A stretch of DNA of 64,000 nt, from positions 5,236,754-5,300,753 of the forward strand of contig JAJEKV010000070.1 of assembly GCA_021234155.1 (NCBI GenBank). Direction: 5' to 3'. The translations under genes and the position numbers were made by a program. The notes beneath the pieces are model-generated. The model was not told the origin of the DNA and ran no database searches. It saw only the letters and a list, made by a program, of their open reading frames with translations. Of the stretch, positions 47,800 through 58,648 are shown piece by piece; within the stretch, counting starts at the first letter, position 1; every line of letters begins with the position of its first letter. The DNA comes from Isoetes taiwanensis. Its lineage: Eukaryota; Streptophyta; Lycopodiopsida; Isoetales; Isoetaceae.

Positions 47800-49230
47800 G
47801 GTTGGGAGGATGAGAATTGGAAAGCTTATTGAACCATGCAACAAAGGTTCATGTACGATCCATTCTCAACAAAGATGTATAGAAATTGGAACACCCTTCG
47901 ACACCTCCCTCGATTCGGCCCTTTGGTTGATGATGAACCTGATTGAGTGTGACCGCTTTAGTTGTTGTAGTATATTTATTGCACTTGGACGATATATAAA
48001 ACCGAAAATATTTGAAGGCAAAAATAGGTCCCATGCCTACAATGACATGGAGCATTTTCACCAAAGGAGAATAAGTTAGAAATAAATTAAAGAACCATAA
48101 ACAAAATGCACAAGCCACCATTTTTTATGTCGGACATATGCAAGAGACGTACCGGGTGATTTAACATGAAATCGATGTTTCAAAACGCTATTGTTACGAT
48201 CCAATAACAATGGGATGTTTGTGAAACATAATATATTATGAAATGAAGGGAATTCTTGAGTTAATCGAAAAGATGAATTAAGTCAATTTGAATAGATCGA
48301 ACTAACGGATAGCATAAAAAAGCAAGGTATGTCATTGTTTGATATGCACCTATGCAAAGACCTAACTTCATGAACCTCACAGGATTTGGGAAGGCAGATA
48401 CGAGATATTTGCATATCATGCACCAAAATTTTACAAAAAAAGGTATGCTTACCAAAGATTGTTAACCAATAACAAGATTGTCCGCATATTTGGAACATCA
48501 CAAAGCATGCCCCACGCGATCGGGCGGCTTGCAATGAAGTTAATCATGTAAAATGCCGTAAGGTTGCCCCAAATAGCTATATGCTGGATTATTGTAAAGG
48601 AACTGCATGTACAAGAGAATGGATTAGCTAATTGCCAAAAAGACCCCCCCAGTCCCAAGTCAGGTGCATACTTAGTTTCAAGGACAATAACAAATGCCTG
48701 GAGGCAACCAGATAATGCTACCATAGATACCTCCTGAAACTCTGTTTTTTCATGTGCATATATGTGCATGGTAAGTACAAACACATGTGAATAATGAGAG
48801 CCATGAGTTGGGTTATCAATACTCACATGGTACAATGCCCTTCCAAACCAGCCCGCAAATGTACTGGGATTAAGCAAACTGTTAAGGAAAATTGTCACCC
48901 ATGCTTTAGATGCAGGAGATGCAGGAGATGCATGAGCGTTATCGATAGTGAACATGAAAAATGAAATTGATACAACTGTATATACATACATAACTGTAAT
49001 TACTCTCGCTTCCTCAATTTTGAGAATGCCTATCCTTTCCTATAATTCATATCTGAATGTAGCCTTCAAGGGCCATTCGCAAAGTTAAGAAGATGCAGAC
49101 TAACTACTAACCATGTCCAGAAACCATTAGCATTTACATGCCACCTTGACCATAGTACAGAATCTGTGGGTGCTGCATGACAGTTTTCTCACAAAGATCC
49201 TTATCAAGAATATTGACCATAACAGGTACA
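47800..49230 (-). pseudogene. P4-ATPase (ALA-type flippase) fragment, at least five exons
   Basis: The C-terminal membrane part of an aminophospholipid flippase (closest in memory to ALA2) lies on the minus strand. Exons: 49138-49230 (VPVMVNILDKDLCEKTVMQH), 48827-48878 (LLNPSTFAGWFGRALYH), about 48672-48792 (EVSMVALSGCLQAFVIVLET), 48453-48602 (SFTIIQHIAIWGNLTAFYMI) and about 47800-48060 (GMGPIFAFKYFR and tail). Phases join correctly between several exons (ATT, AAT). P4-ATPases move phospholipids across Golgi and plasma membranes. The N-terminal two thirds, with the catalytic aspartate, is missing. Two residues are missing in SGC-LQAF, exon 48453-48602 is frameshifted, and the tail is broken, so this is a pseudogene, possibly captured with its introns. 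Confidence 0.85.
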
Positions 49231-49701
49231 CTAGTGTCAGCCTCAAAAATTAACTTCAAAGTGCATAAAGTAGGTGCATAAAGTTAACTTCAAAGTGTCA
49301 GCCTCAAAAATTGCACTAAAAGATCAAGGGGAGTTCACATAGTTATAGCCGTACAATTCATGTGAGTGACCCAAAAGGGTTTATTTTGGACTTGAACCAT
49401 ACATATACTCTTACCGATGGGGCTTTTTTTAGGTGACTCTGGTTCAATATGTGGCTGAAATGGGGGTTTTTGGAAGATTTCTAAGGCGTATACAAGGGGG
49501 TTTTCGGCGACCCCTTGCACGCACATGTGGTACCCCCTATATGATAGGTGCACCCCCCGGGTAAAAGATAAAGCAAGGCAATAAAAAACCCAATCAGATA
49601 TACATCTCGAAGTGGATTGTTATCAACTTCGAAGAACTGCAAAACCACAACTAATAGTTATTATGCATAAAAGAAGCAATATGACTGAAATATCCTCATA
49701 C

Positions 49702-49842
49702 CTTCCTTAAATCATGGGTCAAAGATAGAGGTCGTGAATCCGTTTCACTCTTATCTTTGTTTAGGAACTCGCTCAAGCTTTGCAGACTTTCAAGTGTATC
49801 TTTAGTAGACTCCAAAGCAGAATAAGACAATGTAGAACTCCA
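49702..49842 (-). pseudogene. Exon-like fragment, family unknown
   Basis: The minus strand reads LSYSALESTKDTLESLQSLS and then EFLNKDKSETDSRPLSLTHD before a GTATGA donor. Composition suggests a real, hydrophilic and helical protein segment. It does not match the flippase downstream. No other exon of it was found. Confidence 0.4.
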
Positions 49843-49849
49843 GAAATAA

Positions 49850-50934
49850 ATGATACTGATACAATTGATTCAGACATAAAATAAACGAAACACTTTGTTT
49901 TTCCAGAACCTATATTCATATGAAGTTTCTGTCATAAAGATTCAATCAGGCCCCTGTTTTGGGGCCCAAAAATAAGGCCCGAGATTTGAATGAGGCAATG
50001 AAGGGAGGGTTAGATGCATAGCTCACCTCTTGTTATGGTTGGGGACGACCAGATCTAGCAACTTTTCGAGCTCCTTAAACCACAAGGCCCCTGCTTTGGG
50101 CTCAGGACCGGGCCTCCATCAGTGGGCAATCAACTACCTCTATTTTAAGACCTCCGCTAATCCGCCCCCCTCACAAACTATAGCATGCAGAAAAGCTTGA
50201 GACGCTCGTGAGTGCCAAAAACTCTACATGAACTACATTATTCGATTCAACATGAGCAAAAACATGAACTGCCCAAATCGACCACCTATGGATCTCTCCT
50301 TCCCGCCTTTGCTCCCTTCACGTTCAAAGCCGGAAGTATGGGCTTTCGAATCGCGATGAGACCTCGACCAGTGATTCGGTTGACTCACCCAAAACCCTAA
50401 ACGTTCACGCAGTTGGTCCATACGTGACCATTAGGTGAACCCCCCTTGCAAAAGAGCCAGAGATTAGTTTTCCAGAAGCTTGAATCTTCTATCCTGCAAA
50501 AATAACCACATTGCAATTAGTTTTGGTACGATGGAGCTTCGTATTTTCGCTTTCGTGCTTTGTTTCATGCTCATCTATGACGATGCCGCCCAACTGAAGA
50601 GCTCCACAGCTCCAAGGGTCCGCAGATAAAGGCCGTAAGGTTTTCAAAGTGAGATTTGAGATTCGTATTGTGAGAGAAAGCTGGTCTAGAATTCGTAAGC
50701 AAGAAATTCGTCGTCATTGAATGGGGTCGGCTTGGCCAACTTCAAAATTCTGAAATAAATGCTGGCAACGGAGATGCCGCAAGGGGGAACTCAGGCCGTA
50801 GCGAACGCCGCATCGTGCAAGCCTGGATCAATGCCGCACAAAGTCCAACACACTACCATCTTAAAGAAGAAGATAAGAGTCTAAGCTACTTGTCATTTTC
50901 AGACTAGACAATGCAATAATCGATCTGACTATTT
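49850..50934. other. Mostly non-coding, with a small signal-peptide-like ORF
   Basis: A 32-codon frame at 50531-50629 starts MELRIFAFVLCFMLIYDDAA, which resembles a secretory signal peptide, possibly a first exon. No downstream exon was found. C-rich words (CACCCCCCGGG at 49553, AACCCCCCTTG at 50438) recall the GC-rich word at 40108. Confidence 0.3.
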
Positions 50935-51190
50935 TTTTATTATTATTTTTTTTTAGGAAAGGAAGGATTTTATATTAATCATAAACTAAAAAGTACATAA
51001 GTATGGCCTGAAGCCTTCACAATAACAGAAGTTCAAAGAGCTTGGACTATATACAGCCAAAACCATGGAACCAAGAAGACCATAGAGATCACCGACCAAA
51101 AACCAATGTACCAAATATGTACCCTATTGCTGTAACTCAATCATTTTGGTTAGTGGATAAAAAAAACATATCTATCTATTTCACTCCATT
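50935..51190 (-). mobile_element. LINE 3' tail remnant, antisense
   Basis: A T-rich run is followed by AGGAAAGGAAGGATTTTAT and AAAAAGTACATA, the antisense of a plant LINE 3' end, much like 7190-7240. No target duplication was found. Confidence 0.5.
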
Positions 51191-51316
51191 TTTTTTATTG
51201 TGATTTAAGATCTTGCACCTCCTCCTTTTTCACGTCATTTACTTGAATTTGAAAGTTGATATTATTGTTTCTTGGAAAGGAAAACAATAACTCTTTGATT
51301 TTTACCAACCTTAGGG

Positions 51317-52092
51317 GATGGACGAGAACCAACCTTTCCGGAGAAGGGGGTCGATATGGTGCATTTGCCACAGGATATGTGTCTTGGGTCGGATGATGTG
51401 GATGATTTAATTCAAGACATATTTCCTGATATCCAACAAAACTGGAAAGAGGTGATTTTTTGGACACACTGTACTATACTATCACCTTTGAACCATTTTG
51501 TGGATGAGATCAATAGGAAGGTGGCGTCACTTATCCCTGGAGAAACGACAGACTACTTTAGTGCTGATCGAATCATAGACACAGACGGTCAGCAAGCAGG
51601 TCTATACCCCATTGAGTTTCTAAATGCACAAACTCCAAGTGGTGTACCGCCCCACGAGCTAAATCTGTGAAGGTGGGAATGATTGTCATGTTGTTGAGGT
51701 CTACGTCATTGATTATACGAAAGCTAGGAAGACGTGTCATTGAGGCCGAGATAGTAACTGGAACCCATGTTGGTAACACGGTTCTTCTATCTCGCATTCC
51801 AATTGTGCCTAACGATTCAGGATTGCCCTTTCAGTTTGAAAGGGTTCAATTCCCTTTGCGGCCAGCCTTTGCCATGACGATAAACAAGTCTCAGGGCCAG
51901 ACAATGCATAAGGTGGGGTTATATCTTCCAAAGCCTGTCTTTACGCATGGACAATTATATGTGGCATTCTCAAGGGTACAAAACCGACAAGGAATTCGAG
52001 TCGCTATCAAGGACCCACCATCCATGCCTCAAGAAGATGCCAATACAATTTCAAGGTTTACGAGGAATGTGGTTTATACAGATGCTTTGTGA
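51317..52092 (+). CDS. Helitron helicase, C-terminal part
   Basis: The open frame carries the Pif1-like helicase end of a plant Helitron RepHel protein: GDGREP, VHLPQDMCL, ILSPLNHFVDEINRKV, LNLKVGMIVMLLR, LGRRVIEAEIVTGTH, then motif V/VI sequence FAMTINKSQGQTMHKVGLYL and LYVAFSRVQNRQGIRVAI, ending at a stop at 52092. RepHel cuts and unwinds DNA during rolling-circle transposition. The Rep domain and helicase motifs I-III are missing upstream of about 51317. Between MLLR and the LGRR motif a dozen or so residues are missing, including the usual GLCNGTR signature. It is therefore a dead remnant despite an open frame. A Helitron 3' end at 55798 on the same strand may belong to it. Confidence 0.9.
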
Positions 52093-52435
52093 TGGAGGTA
52101 AGTGTCATGTCCTCGACTAAAGCTTTGACAACCATATAGTGCATGTATATATGTGTTTCTTCTCAAAGACTCTCATGTTTCTTTGGCACTTATTGACCTT
52201 CTGAATTTGTGCAGATAATGAAGCCCTTACACACCCTTCTGCATTCCTCGAACTTGAAATCCTAAGCCAAGGGCGATAGTTCACGTGCATCGTAGGGATG
52301 GTGAGTGTAAGATTTGTTAGTTCTAACAATAACAATTGCTTATATGCTTCTTAGCAGGTTATTTTATCATCTTAATTAAGGATTTTATCAATGCATTTCT
52401 TTTATCTTACTTTGAAATGATATTTTATTATTGTA
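52093..52435 (+). other. Helitron tail sequence before the GC-rich insertion
   Basis: AT-rich DNA follows the helicase stop and runs to a GGAAG microsatellite at about 52434-52460. Nothing coding is seen. It is probably the 3' part of the same Helitron, continuing beyond the insertion to 55798. Confidence 0.4.
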
Positions 52436-52439
52436 GGAA

Positions 52440-55250
52440 GGAAGGAAGGAAGGAAGGAAGTTACTTTTATCGTCCACGGAGACCAATCTGCCTATGGGAC
52501 CCAATAATAAAAACGCAGCCCAGTTTGATTACGCCGGATTAAAAACCCCGCCCGGAAAGGGTTTTCGAGGGAAAACCGCGGGCAAAGAATCACCGACAAA
52601 ACCGCGGCTAATCATATAAAAATGCGTAAACATCCCAATATATACAATCATGCACCACCCCTCGTAGTGCCTTAGTCACCGGACAGCCAAAGCGGGGCAA
52701 AGGTGACCTCGCAGGTCCAGTACCCCCCGGATGTATGACCCCGGGCACGCATCGACGGTGTGTTCATCGAAATGCAAGGGCACGCCCAGTCGCACTAAGG
52801 GAGCCGTGATCGGCCCGAACCGACCAACGCCGGGCAACTCGAAAGTGTGAGACTCATCCTCAACGGCACCCGCTTGATAGCAATCGACAGTCCCGGCCCC
52901 GGTTCCCCGGGGCTCCCCAATCCACCGCCTGCCTCGACGCGAAGATGGTGGGCACCTCGTATGCGAATGGAGGCAATGAGCCTCAAGCTTTTCGTATTTG
53001 GGAACGCAGTAGAGCCGTGGGCCCCGCTAACACCTGGTTGATGTGCTCCTTGTAATGGGCCATTTTGACCGCTCTAGAGCAATGGGGTCCCGCGAGCTTG
53101 CCAAGGAAACAAGCATCTAGGTACTCCCGCAGTCGCCACGATCGTCACCGCTACCACCAGACGATCCGCTCTCGCACATTCCATCCGGGCGAACCAATCT
53201 CTCTTACCCCTCCAACAAAGCCCTAAGGCACCAGCGGACTCATGGCCACAAGTAGTAGCCGTGCGGGAGCCGAGCATCACCCATAGTAACCACTTTCTGA
53301 AAATAGACGATGTGTCTATCAAGGGCTGCCCTGCCGGCAAGAATCCGATTTCGCAGCAGAATCCGATAGGGGACCGGGTTCACCCTGCGCCCGGTACCAA
53401 AAATGCCTTCTCGTGACCTGCCCAAGTCATTCCAGTGTCGCCAAGAGACGACCGCCCCAAACCTCGACGTCGCATTTAAGGACAGTTCTCGACCGCCCTA
53501 ACAGGATGTGACCGATGGCCCCAATCATATAGCTCGCCGGTGACAAGTGTTCTCAAGATGGCATAAAGCTTTCCACCGGCTGCCACCCGCAAGCGGATAG
53601 ATGCCTCCCGCCAGAGCGAGGAGGGGAACTCCACCCCCAGGTACTTTGTAGGGTGGGCGACTTCCACAGGCCCCCCGATATGTGAGTGCAGAGGAGGCAT
53701 GGGGTGACGGAAGAGGATATGAGAACCACCCCGGTCTTGGCCGATTGACGCCAGATGTCCTCAGAGGCCCGACAAAATGTGTCTAGGGCATCCGTGAGAT
53801 CGCATATCTTCGGGTGTGGGCCAGCCAACATCGTCCGCATAGATGAGCCGGGCGATGACCTGCAAAAGATGTATGCCATCCCCCCATGCCTCGAAGCCGT
53901 GGCTCTAACCGACAATGTAGAGGCCAAAAAGTGTCGGGCGAGAGGGGCAACCCGCCGACCCCGATACTATCGTAAATGCTTGGCCCGGCCGACCGCATCC
54001 CGCCAAAACAACTCTCATACAACTCAGATATGGCATTACGCACAGCGCCGAGCCCCAGCTGACGCAGCCTAGCCCACAACTTTCCGGGACCAGATCAAAA
54101 GCCTTTCGCGGTCCACAAAGCGGCAATACAAGTCCAATGCAGTGATTCCTACTGCCTTCAATCGATGCCAGCCAGAAAGATATGGTCAATCGCTGGAGTG
54201 GCTGGGTCGAAAAGCTTACCTGCGGTGAGGGGCTCGCGACATCCGGCCGCCTCCGCCCGGGGTCAATCGGCCGCCGAGAATGCCACCAACAAGCTTGGCA
54301 AATACCGAATCGACCATGATCGTCCTGCACTGGTCGACAAAGGTGGGTCGCCTTTGTGAATGGGAACAACCCCCTCGCTAGGGTCCATTGTTTGGGAAAC
54401 CCTCCCGCAATGCTCGCTGGAACCGTAGTGAGGACCCAAGACAAGCCGCTACCCTAATTTGAGTAATCCCGCCCGCATACCATCGAGGTCACCGCCTTCC
54501 CATTAGCTAGCCGCTGCAGTTCCTTCCTCAACATCCCCTCATCCACGAGAACCAATGGGGGCCATCCCGTGGGGGTATATGCACGCTGCCCCTCGGGCGG
54601 GTCATAGAGTGCTTTTAAGTACCGCTCCCACGCCTCGTGTGATGTCCCCAGAGGGTCGGGCTGGCCTTCAAGCACTCTCAAAAAAAGGTTCGAGGATGAG
54701 TGTCCAAAGAGGTCAACATCTCCCCGATGCTTGGTAAGGTACCGCCTTTGTGTCCTTCATGATGGGCCAGATCGGGTGGTGGTGGCCTCAAGCGGCACTG
54801 ATCCGTGATGTGACGGAGCTGCCGGGCTATGCTTTTTACAACCCGCATCAAACCATCGGTTACGCTGAATGTTGCTGACCCCGAAGCGGCGACGCTGGGG
54901 TTCGCAAAGCAATCGGCCCGGTCAGATCCCGTAATAGCCGGTCACTTGGTCCGTCTCGTCGCTTCTAGTGTGGAGGTCCGCACCATCGGGAGGCCTCATG
55001 AGCATCTTGCCAGAGTCCTCCTCAGCCGCCATAATCGAAGTCTCAACCGAGGGACGGGCGAGGGGCGGTATAGGGGGTCCCGCTGCGGCTCGCCAAAACC
55101 AGTCCAAATAAAGTGGGAGGATCCGAAGTCGACCTCCCCATCCCACCGGAGTTATGCGGTTGTTGATAACACCCGCTATGCGGTTGCCGTTAGAGCAAAA
55201 AGTTCCCTCGAAGTACACATGCAAGGGAACTTGCTTCAGGTTAGGAGGCA
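52440..55250 (-). mobile_element. GC-rich non-LTR retrotransposon remnant
   Basis: This 2.8-kb block is far richer in GC than its flanks. On the minus strand, in several frames, it shows reverse transcriptase pieces: LRKELQRLANGKA (about 54500), FPKQWTLARG (about 54380), KAFDLVPE (about 54090), CPSRPTLFGLYIVG (about 53910), a YADD-like region near 53830 and the thumb HPTKYLGVEF (about 53650). The order fits a LINE reverse transcriptase. Many frame breaks are present. A TTCC repeat on the minus strand at its low-coordinate edge could be the tail. It lies between helicase and 3' end of a Helitron. Confidence 0.75.
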
Positions 55251-55549
55251 TCACACACATTGGCGTTTGTGATGGGAGACGGTTCAAGGCCTGGGCATCG
55301 ATCCCACATGATGCAGTTGGTGACTATGAGCTTCCCGAGTTTCTAACTAAGTATAACATTGTTGTTGGTAGACCTGAGTCACGTGTGTGGGACATGTTAT
55401 CAGAGCATGTTTACACATTCATGTTCGCCACCATAGGTACGACGGGAGGAGTTTCTATATCTATCAGCTTCGCAAATGAGCTTCACATTGAGCCAACAGA
55501 CGTTCCTAGAGTTGTTTGGGACAGGTTCTTCATGATGTGGATCCATTGA
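55154..55549 (+). other. Open frame after the GC-rich block, unrecognised
   Basis: The second half (FKAWASIPHDAVGDYELPEF to FFMMWIH, from about 55280) has AT-rich codon use like the Helitron flank, whereas the first part overlaps the GC-rich block. No family recognised. It may be a fragment carried by the Helitron that ends at 55798. Confidence 0.3.
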
Positions 55550-55767
55550 GCCAACGGACATAACCTCTATTTGCACCAAAAATGTTTTGTATTTGTACTT
55601 ATTTTTGTTTATGAACTTCATATTATGTGTACACTTTAAAGGTAAAGTTTGTTTCCTTTCAATATGTGTCTATTGCACCTAAACATATATTGTCTTAAGT
55701 GCATTGCGCACGTTCGTGACACAACAATGACTAACGCACATAGATGCCAACACACGTCCACGACTAA

Positions 55768-55798
55768 TGCCCGGGATCGCCGGGCACACGTTTCTAGT
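55768..55798 (+). mobile_element. Helitron 3' end, second family
   Basis: A perfect stem, TGCCCGG and CCGGGCA around GATCG, is followed by CACGTTT and then CTAGT (55794-55798) and T. The sequence differs from the ends at 14070 and 34492, so it is another Helitron family. The helicase at 51317-52092 on the same strand is the probable partner. Confidence 0.8.
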
Positions 55799-55802
55799 TT
55801 CT

Positions 55803-56465
55803 TTTTGTGAACATTGGCCTTCCTCATTGATATGTTATAATATCTTTTAGATGAAGGGCGATAAGCCATGAAGTTTTATTATTTAACTGTTATCCCTTTT
55901 CTAGTTATCAAGTTTATTGCTAACTTTGACATGTTTGGGTGCAGGTATCAAGACCATCACTTAGAAGTATTATTTCAAATTTGATGGCTTGAAGATACGA
56001 TTATAGATAATCAGCCATACTTTTTGGAAGATTAAACGATTGGTGAAAACCTTCTTTTTTGGATTATCCAGATACCCAAGGCATTCAGTCAAAATAAACT
56101 TCAAACATGTGTTTGAATGATAAGCCTGCATAGTTTGGGGGCTAATGATGTACTTGAGAACAAATAGTTCAAGAACATATACTAACCTCTACGAACAGAC
56201 ACAATTTTGTAAAGACATATTAAAGTGTATCATCGAATCTAATAAGTATTTCTTTTGATCTTTTAATCCATAAAGAGTCATATATGATGTTCATGGCCTA
56301 TAAGACTAGGCTGGTTTTGTTTGCCTTGATAAGTATTCATGGACCATGTATATGGAGTACCATCTTGGATTAACTTAGTCCATGTATCGATGGATAATAT
56401 TATCAAGGGATTGACCAAGGTAGATCATTGTGCTAGTAGGGGATTATCAATGCTAGTGCTGTTTG
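55803..56465. other. Gene-free DNA
   Basis: No gene or repeat structure recognised between the Helitron 3' end and the LINE remnant. Confidence 0.45.
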
Positions 56466-56469
56466 TTTG

Positions 56470-57600
56470 TTTTTTGATGGATAGAGAATTCTATTAATTT
56501 TGAGTAAAAGTTACATGACTATATAGCATATACACATCATCTTGTACCAGTTTGAAGAGGAAGTACCTACAGAGTCAATCTTCAACCTTATAGGTGGTAT
56601 TGAAGATCTCTATTCGTCGTTAGAGTTTGATAAAGGTTGCCCAGACCATCTCTTCCAACGTAGTCTCGAAATCATGTACACATTTATACTTTCTTAAACA
56701 CATTTCAAGAGCATACATCAATTGTGTGATTGAGGTGTATTCTCTATTGAAGACAATTGCCCTCCTTCTTTTCCATATCATCCATAATAGCCATGCTCTG
56801 ACTATCTGAAACGCAATGCATTTGGAATGTACCCATTCCACTGGATAAGTGCCTACGAGATATCCGTAGGTTTGGAATAGTGTTATGAGAACTTTAATGG
56901 GAGGGTACTACTGTGAGGGCTTGCATGATACAAGCCAGATGACATGTGCCTCTTTGATCTTTGTAGCTTCCTATGATTCTTTGAGTCCCTTACAAGCTGA
57001 TATAGTAGTTGTCCAAAAAGTACTTTCAATATATTTTAAGTGCATTAAACATCAAAAAATGGGTGAAGATAAATTTACCCCAGTTTTGTTGATTCCGCAG
57101 CAAACATTTCTCTTCTGGTGGAATCACCAAAATTGCGCAGTAACTGCACAGTCACGCTGACTGCATTTGCCCCTTAACCATTTTTTTGCTCAGATCTTTG
57201 AGTTTGAATACCTCAGCCGATCGAGCTCCAAATCGATTCGGATCACTTCTATGTGAGACGGAATGAGACGGATTAGAGGAGGTCATCCATGCAAACCAAA
57301 CATCAGATCGAGCGCCTCCAGATTCAGCCAGTTTCAAAAGGGCAAAAAATTGCCCTCAAAATGCGCAGTTAGTACATTACTGCGCAGTTTGGGCGAGTGA
57401 TTCCGTGGGACGGAATTTTTTTGTGGTGATTCCATCGGAAGGGATATCTCTGCCGCAGAATCACCAAAACCGGGGTAACTTTAACCTCACCCTCAAAAAA
57501 TGATGGTTATATGTGGGACTACGTAAAAATAACTTAGTAGTCGTGTTTGTAGTCTTCGCCAGCTCTTGGTGGATAGTGACAACACATGTTGAAAATGACA
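56470..57600 (-). mobile_element. LINE ORF2 C-terminal remnant, antisense
   Basis: A T-rich start (about 56465-56477) is followed on the minus strand by an open frame, 56620-56841, reading IVRAWLLWMIWKRRRAIVFN and then a cysteine/phenylalanine-containing tail. This is the terminal region of plant L1-like ORF2 (the W-W-IWK-R pattern after zf-RVT). Further upstream coding is broken. A Mutator-like MITE (57061-57492) was inserted into it or its edge. Confidence 0.7.
57061..57492. mobile_element. Mutator-like MITE with 9-bp target duplication
   Basis: Terminal inverted repeats of about 70 bp start GGGTGAAGATAAATTTACCC (left) and GGGTGAGGTTAAAGTTACCC (right, inverse) and continue with GTTTTG and GATTC-GC blocks, ending near GGAATCACCA. 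The flanks are an exact 9-bp duplication, TCAAAAAAT, at 57052-57060 and 57493-57501. Long inverted ends plus a 9-bp duplication are diagnostic of MULEs. No transposase fits in 432 bp. The perfect duplication suggests a fairly young insertion. Confidence 0.9.
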
Positions 57601-58494
57601 TTGCAATTCATTTTTAGCAAATTGTGGTTGCTAGAAAATTGAGATGTCCAACTTCATTCATTTGCATTGATGGGTGATTCATTTTATATTTGAAACAATT
57701 TAAAGTTGGATGTAGTTTCTCTACGGGTTCCTTAAATTGGATTTGTTTATAACATCTAAACAATGGATGCATTAAAATCCATTATTATTTTATAAGAATT
57801 CTAAAACTAGAAAGACACATGACCTTTTGTAATCACAATATTTCCCTTCTAAAGACCAACTCAAGACTTGAACATTTTATTTGTTATAATGTTTCGAAGA
57901 TTGCTATGCTATTTCATTTATATCGATGTTATTTGGTGACTCTTTTGTTTTTGTGCCAAAATTACACTAAAAACATAGCATATGGATGAACATCTAACAA
58001 AAATGATTGAAATTTTTAAGCGAAACATTCTTTGAAATCCTACTATTTTTCTTTATTGAGACTACACAACCCAATGTACCTTGCATTTTAGTAGAAATGA
58101 CGAAGTTTTTAAGCTAAACATTCTTTGGAATCCTACTACTTTTCTATTATTGTTATAGAGGCTACACAACCCAATTTACCTTGCATTTTATCGTGCAATA
58201 ACACATTTGCCTCTCCTCTTTTAGATGCTATAATTAATCCTAGATGTCACTATCATTCGATTTAGACTGTATGCAATATAAAAAGGTTCAATATCCAAAT
58301 TTGCCCCTCTTCCTTAACTAACCCTAAATGGAAATTTTTATTGAGGAAAGACTATTTATTCTTGGATTATACCATTGTTACGATTTTGTATCTACAAGTA
58401 AGTGTAGATAAAGAAGTAGAACAAAAGCATATCTCAAGCACTATTTGCAAAATCATAGAAATGATGCGTGCAACGTTGTAATTGGTTGTGTGGT
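57601..58494. other. Non-coding DNA, probably Helitron interior
   Basis: AT-rich with a short repeat (CTACACAACCCAATNTACCTTG twice, near 58064 and 58153). No gene recognised. It precedes a Helitron 3' end. Confidence 0.4.
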
Positions 58495-58534
58495 TGTTGT
58501 CATGTGTAGCAACGCCGGGCACACATTTACTAAT
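58495..58534 (+). mobile_element. Decayed Helitron 3' end near the transporter gene
   Basis: GCAACGCCGGGCACACATTTA is followed by CTAAT, similar to the end at 55798 (CCGGGCACACGTTTCTAGT). The left arm of the stem is damaged. The terminus lies 115 bp beyond the stop codon of the convergent transporter gene. Confidence 0.6.
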
Positions 58535-58648
58535 TAAGAATAAAATGGAAGATGATTTACAAGAAAACCAAATATATTACATTAATGAACACTCCATTAC
58601 TCAATACCATATGTGCTATTGGTTGTATAATACCAATCAACCACGTCT

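Noticed and set aside
40100-49562. Transposon bounded by CCCGGGGGGTGCACC-type words at 40108 and 49550
   Set aside because: The words are inverted, but the sequence next to them is only loosely similar, no target duplication was found, and the interval holds unrelated features.
53755-54072. Plus-strand frames in the GC-rich block as genes
   Set aside because: The minus strand carries the reverse transcriptase motifs; the plus frames are shadows.
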